From Hydractinia symbiolongicarpus (taxonomy: Eukaryota; Cnidaria; Hydrozoa; Anthoathecata; Hydractiniidae), in NCBI RefSeq assembly GCF_029227915.1, contig NC_079881.1, forward strand, positions 12,189,501-12,253,500: a stretch of 64,000 nucleotides of DNA. Reading direction: 5' to 3'. This document shows, in pieces, positions 59,801 to 64,000 of the stretch. The position numbers were made by a program, and so were the translations under genes. The stretch's first letter is position 1. Every line of letters starts with the position of its first letter. The notes under the pieces were generated by a model that made no database searches, was not told the DNA's origin, and saw only the letters and a program-made list of their open reading frames with translations.

Positions 59801-62800
59801 GGCTTGTTGTCCAGTAATGGGCACACGCCAATCTAAAAGATGAAAGTAGGTCTTCCTTAGCTTCACTTTGTGTGAAAAATATTTTGTTGTAAAAACGGAA
59901 AATTCGATGAGACTTTCATTGTTTTAGTTCTTTAGCTAGAAAACATTTACGCCTTTTTTATGTTTAATAAAAAGAGTTGGGTATAAGGTGGGTTGAAAAA
60001 GTACAAGTGTTTGATATAATTATTCTTTAGCCCATTGGAGATCACCCACGCGATATACCCGTCGGGATAACCCCCAGGAATTTGCCTACCGCTACTCGCA
60101 GCTACTATATTCTCTTAGACGGAAAGTTAGGTGTTATGAAATAAAATTTTGTTGAAAATTAAAATAAACAAAATCTGATGTTTAATAAAAACAAACACAG
60201 TGAGAATTAATACCTTCGTTGCGTCTCTCCTGTCTGCTCTCCTTGCAAATAACAAGCCGACAACGTAAAGCAAAAGTACACTACCCACAGCAACTAATAG
60301 CACGTAACCTTCTTTAAGCAATGCAAGAGATGGTGTTGGAAGAGGATTTGGAGCAACATAAAAGCCACCAAACGCTGTCAAATGGTTACACATACACCCA
60401 GTGGTTTCCAATGATGTTGAGTTCAAGTCAAGCTAGGGAACAGTGAAACGCAAAACTTTAAATATTTAAAACGTTATATACTCCACGTATCAACAATCAA
60501 CAAGTACCAAAATAAGTCAATAAAACTAAAAGTTGCGCAGGTGATTAATATTTTTACCGCTTTTTTATGCCGACATTTTTTACGGATAGGGTATAGAGGA
60601 ATTGAAAATAGATTAAAAACTTCTATTAACTTACCTTGCAACCTTCTGTAGACCATTCCTCCTCAACTACATCCCAGTACCTACATTCACTACAGAACGT
60701 CTTCATGGAAAAGTTAAACGCACCTCGAGATTCTACAATGTCATAAGTATAAAGATTGGTCGTTCTTACAAGATCCGGCATGGGCCCTTCGTAGGAAAAT
60801 GCAAAGTATAACCTTCTGTTGTTTAAATAAGCATGTGTTGAACTGTTAAAACCCCACATCAGAAAAGTGTTGTCATCCAAGATACGAATGTTGGATTTTC
60901 TCTCTCGTGACATACCCTCCCCATTGGTTGAATTGTCACCTGTTATGTTAACAAACCCTGATTTTTTGGTCAATGCTATTCCATCGCTGTATGAAATATT
61001 CAACATGACATCGTGATCCTTTTTTGTAGGTCGCTTGCCATATTGTACGTACAAGGTAAGTATCGTTACGTTACGATAATCGTTTAATGCGCGCACATTG
61101 AACAAAAAGTTACACGATGTTGATGGTAACGATATACCTTCCATTGCAATCATCCCTGGCATATAAAGACTAACATTCTTGCTGTCAAAATTTTCAAGTT
61201 GGTTTTTCATCTTGATTTTGATAGGTTTCGAAGTGGATTTAACCGGCAGTTCACCATCTTCAGACTTGAAAGCTAATGCACTAACTTCAGACTTTATATA
61301 ACGCGAGTTATTTAAATCCCATGAAAACACGTTGTTTGCGTATTGAACATTCTAGTAAAAAAACAATAACAAGGAAATTATATTCCGATTATGCATAGCC
61401 CATTGTTCTAAAACAATGGTAAAACAAACTTTTAAATTTATGTTAAAATATTAAAGGCTAAAAATTAATACTGCACCAGATCAAATATACGCACTTGCAC
61501 TTCAACTTCAAGTCCTTGAGAAGAAACGTTGAACATATCCTCACTATCTGGAAGTTCAAACCCATATGAAATTCCCGTACCATCAGGGTCAGCTTGAGTT
61601 GTCACATTAAGTGAAGACAGGTCTGTCGCCTTCACCTTGTTCAAATAGAAATCGAAAGCATCTGTTTTACCAATGCTAGCCTGCTCGCCTTCCAATTTGT
61701 TTTTGCTCACCACATTGAAATAGGTTTCGAGACTACCGACCAGGTTAACAATGTTTTCTTTGCTTATCTGGGCCTAAAATAAACCGCAACTAGCTGGGGT
61801 AACGTCGTTAATAACCAAAGTGAAACAAAGTGTAATGAAAAAATGAAAACATATGATTGTATCGCGGCTTCCCAAGAAATTTTATAATGTATGGTTTACG
61901 ATTGAGACATTATAATTACTTTTGTTGTTTTAAATAACTTTTGCAAAAAATAAAAAAATAACGAGCGGATTCGGAGAAAAGCTGTGACAGACCAATCCTA
62001 ATTCATAGGTCACTTCACTATCGCATGTGACTGGAAAGATAGGAAACGAATGCAACAATGAAATTACTTGATTTTTAGTTGCAGTACTATGTGAATCTGC
62101 CGTCGTTGTGATAGAAACAGTCGGTGCATTTTTGTCGACAGTTATGTCTAAAGTAAAAAAAAACATATTACATTAGTAACCAGTAAAAAGCATAACTTAA
62201 CGACAAAAATACTGCGTCACAGTTGTTTCAGGTTAAAAAGAGTTGATTTTATAAATTTTTGCGATTGCGTTCTTTGCCCTTATGTTTGGGGGATAAACGT
62301 TTGCGATTTAGATCTTTTTTCTCTACTTTTAGAATTATTGCAATTTCTCTTTTCTGTGTCAGCTTTTAAATCTGTAAAAAATTTTGATTCTAAAGTAATT
62401 AAAATTAAAAAGGTATGCTACCGAAAACATAACGAAACCGACATAATTGAAACTGAAAATCTTGAATGTGCATATACTATAGGGCGCTGTGTTAAATTCG
62501 CATTAAAACATGCTTTCAAAATACTTGTTTTAAATGAAAATTAAAAAATTGTAACATTCACCTCCCATAGGTTGTACTTTATCTGCAGCAGTGAAGTCTG
62601 ACTTCATTAGATTGGATATAGAAGATAGCATAGATTTTGTTGATTGTTCCAAATAGGACACCCCAACGTCCTGTTCCGCAATCAATTTTAAAGCATCTGC
62701 AAGCTTTGAAACAACGTCTATAGCTTTTTTCTATAAAAATCAAGTGAACTTACTCAGGATAGTTTTGTAACGAAACGTATTTCTTTACCGCAACAGTATA

Positions 62801-63441
62801 TATAACCAACACCGATGGCTTTTTTGTACTTAGTTAACAAAATGTCAAAATTAGTTCTTGCGAGAAACAACGAAGATATAAAAAACTGTCTGCGGGAAAT
62901 TTTGTTGGTTAACTTGCAGTAACAAGAAGGTTAACAAAGTAAGATGTTTAAAATTTGCGACACACTGTAAAATATAAAACAAATTTTATAATACATCCTT
63001 TTAATCTAAATTGCACTTGCAATCAACCCCAGGTCATATCATACCAAATACATATAACTGTTAGTCAATGTATATTAATTCTAATTCTAATTATTAAAGT
63101 TATTAATCAAGCTTTTTTATAGTAAAATGATATCATTTCCGCAGGCCGTATATATTTGTATTTTGAAATGTTACTTAAGAATTATTCATGGGATTATTTC
63201 AAGCTGGTAAAGTCGAACAATAGTGCTAGCCTTTCAAACATAACCACAGCTTTAACACATCAGTATCAACAACTAAACCAAAAAAGATGATAAAGTAAAA
63301 ATGCAATAATGAGACCGTCATTTCATTTGATATTTCGTCGCCAGTTTGTGTCGTGGATGTTAGCGCATCTCCGATTACTTTAACATCTTGGATATTTTTA
63401 ACTGGTGCTATCTGTAAGTACTCAACCATTTCCTGCCTAAT
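53447..63441 (-). CDS. polycystin-1-family receptor-channel, 3' part (15 exons, 1,667 codons in window)
   Basis: Exons (minus): 63441-63316, 62730-62562, 62147-62068, 61773-61495, 61351-60635, 60432-60214, 59832-59712, 59631-59469, 59167-58801, 58263-58080, 57726-57365, 57247-56813, 55987-55792, 55315-54128, 53844-53447 (TGA or TAG stop at 53447). All introns are GT/AG and every junction keeps phase. Domain order: extracellular GAIN/REJ-end region (residues about 1-440), GPS (about 435-480), TM1, PLAT (about 540-660), TM2-TM6, the polycystin extracellular loop, TM7-TM11 channel, and a Ser/Arg-rich tail. GPS plus PLAT marks the PKD1 branch rather than PKD2. Such proteins act as membrane or ciliary mechano/chemosensors, usually with a PKD2 partner. 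The 5' exons (REJ, PKD repeats, signal peptide) are outside. No stop or frameshift seen. Confidence 0.93.
54128..55315 (-). CDS. polycystin channel exon (TM7-TM11)
   Basis: 396 codons. It opens with 'SCVMPDYVKNIMTIDCADSY' from the polycystin loop, then 'IWAELETYYGGGYVVELFP', then five hydrophobic segments. The pore helix region is 'IASIISLLLGKFSYHQF' and the last helix 'NWIVMNMFISILNDVFADV', matching the PKD channel domain. Ends 'DFMTDHIKS'. Confidence 0.95.
55792..57247 (-). CDS. polycystin exons 12-13: TM5-TM6 and start of the extracellular loop
   Basis: Exon 12 (57247-56813) has 'QDVLLLQPIKVFVMALFIAL', typical of the polycystin TM5 region, a charged cytoplasmic loop, and TM6 'YLVFTVVVFLIGFL'. 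Exon 13 (55987-55792) has 'FWPWVDEMLLQEIYPAKWYN', the conserved start of the polycystin loop. An 825-bp intron separates them. Confidence 0.9.
57365..59167 (-). CDS. polycystin exons 9-11: end of PLAT and TM2-TM4
   Basis: Exon 9 (59167-58801) finishes PLAT ('YIFIASRWLSVDQNDG') and encodes 'WFSVYARPPRSPFTRCQRLS' before TM2. Exon 10 (58263-58080) is TM3. Exon 11 (57726-57365) has a Pro/Asp/Lys-rich loop and TM4 'WILCVLVILGCGFMVVWYG'. The start of exon 11 was chosen at 57726 because only that AG keeps phase with exon 10. Confidence 0.88.
59469..59832 (-). CDS. polycystin exons 7-8: PLAT domain core
   Basis: Exon 7 (59832-59712) 'TYLYEITVNTGSRRYAGTKS' and exon 8 (59631-59469) 'SSDVFIMSAATSLGDISYIR' plus 'WHDNSGGGWYL' show the beta-sandwich PLAT/LH2 signature that follows TM1 in PKD1-type proteins. 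Confidence 0.92.
60214..61351 (-). CDS. polycystin exons 5-6: GAIN/GPS and TM1
   Basis: Exon 5 (61351-60635) is the GAIN-like ectodomain with many N-glycosylation sequons, ending with the first GPS cysteines ('CSECRYWDVVEEEWSTEGC'). Exon 6 (60432-60214) gives 'GCMCNHLTAFGGF': the GPS with a cleavable His-Leu-Thr (predicted cut Leu475/Thr476 in the window numbering), then TM1 'YVLLVAVGSVLLLYVVGLLF'. The cleavage triad looks intact. Confidence 0.93.
61495..63441 (-). CDS. polycystin exons 1-4 of this window: juxta-GAIN ectodomain
   Basis: Exons 63441-63316, 62730-62562, 62147-62068 (an 80-bp exon) and 61773-61495. Sequences such as 'TTQTGDEISNEMTKKAIDVV' across a join, and 'LSSISNLMKSD', match the helical repeats upstream of the GPS in PKD1-type and PKDREJ proteins. 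The donor at 63316 (ACG|GTCTCA) is weak, the others are ordinary. Confidence 0.8.
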
Positions 63442-63529
63442 CTAAAGCAAACAAAACAGGACAACGTAAACCAACACACAGAATTAACTACAGAATTAAT
63501 TAAAAAAAGACAAACAACAGAGATTTTAA

Positions 63530-64000
63530 AAACAGCAATAGATAGACAGCAAGTAGATAGACATCAAGTAGATAGACAGCAAGTAGATAGAAAGCAAGTA
63601 GATACACAGCAAGTAGATACTCAGCAAGTAGATAAAAAGCAAGTAAATAAAAAGCAAGTAGATACACAGCAAGTAGATAGGCAACAAGTAGATAGACAGC
63701 AAGTAGATAGGCAACAAGTAGATAGATCGTAAGTAGATAGACAGCAAGTAGATAGACAGCAAGTAGATAGACAGCAAGTAGATAGACAACAAGTAGATAG
63801 GCAGCAAGTAGATAGGCAACAAGTAGATAGATCGTAAGTAGATAGACAGCAAGTAGATAGACAGCAAGTAGATAGACAACAAGTAGATAGGCAGCAAGTA
63901 GATAGGCAACAAGTAGATAGATCGTAAGTAGATAGATAGCAAGTAGATAGACAGCAAGTAGATAGGCAGCAAGTAGATAGATCGTAAGTAGATAGATAGC
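63530..64000. repeat. 15-bp minisatellite with higher-order pattern
   Basis: Units of 'GTAGATAGACAGCAA' and variants fill the window to its right edge, inside an intron of the polycystin gene. Variant units 'GATAGATCGTAA' fall near 63725, 63831, 63921 and 63981, spaced by near multiples of 15. The long minus-strand ORF here is an artefact of the unit being divisible by three. Confidence 0.9.

Noticed and set aside
63526-63972. Minus-strand 148-residue ORF of repeating S-I-Y-L-L
   Set aside because: Artefact of a 15-bp minisatellite whose unit is divisible by three.

Overview
This is a eukaryotic, AT-rich, intron-containing window, most likely from a cnidarian (possibly a hydrozoan). That assignment is an inference. 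It rests on a polycystin-1-family gene with many small phase-consistent introns, a secreted Frizzled-type cysteine-rich protein, and a transposon mix (Helentron, OTU-MULE, BEL/Pao, DIRS-like, Penelope-like, pogo-like) typical of such genomes. There is no bacterial-style operon, CRISPR array or origin.

Layout. 0.4-7.0 kb (minus): a decayed Helentron-type rolling-circle transposon. It has a 2A-like motif and cysteine protease ORF, then a Rep (HUH) - PIF1-type helicase - AP-endonuclease-like reading frame, then a hairpin 3' terminus. 7.4-7.76 kb: a related non-autonomous 3' end. 9.5-10.96 kb: a tRNA-derived SINE whose tail has expanded into a 1.1-kb (TCTA)n array. 11.8-14.1 kb (minus): a three-exon gene of unknown function. 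15.96-17.4 kb (minus): a two-exon gene for a small secreted Frizzled-CRD protein. 17.7-22.1 kb: no convincing gene, several dispersed or foldback repeats. 22.2-34.6 kb: a Mutator-like element (OTU + MULE transposase + SWIM finger, spliced, minus strand) bounded by GC-rich inverted repeats. A complete 6.4-kb BEL/Pao retrotransposon (26.0-32.4 kb, plus strand, identical 309-bp LTRs, TCAAT target duplication) is inserted into one of its introns. 35.3-45.3 kb: a graveyard of pogo-type MITEs, a Penelope-like RT scrap, a second SINE copy, another Helentron-type 3' end and the tail of a pogo/Tigger transposase. 45.7-46.7 kb: a 1.0-kb (CAGA)n array. 47.4-51.76 kb: a DIRS-like tyrosine-recombinase retrotransposon with inverted terminal repeats and an internal complementary region, interrupted by a 269-bp LTR-like insertion. 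52.7-52.96 kb: an OTU pseudogene fragment. 53.4-63.4 kb (minus): fifteen 3' exons of a polycystin-1-family gene (GAIN/GPS, PLAT, 11 membrane segments, channel domain). Its 5' part lies beyond the right edge, where the last 470 bp is a 15-bp minisatellite.

Functionally, only three host genes look intact: the polycystin-like gene, the secreted Frizzled-CRD gene and the unknown three-exon gene. All three are on the minus strand and are physically separated by mobile DNA. The transposon genes all carry stops or frameshifts. The one young element is the BEL/Pao copy, whose LTRs are identical yet whose single coding frame holds three in-frame stops. Exon boundaries were chosen by hand from GT/AG sites and reading phase. 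Every join in the three host genes, and every join in the MULE, keeps phase.
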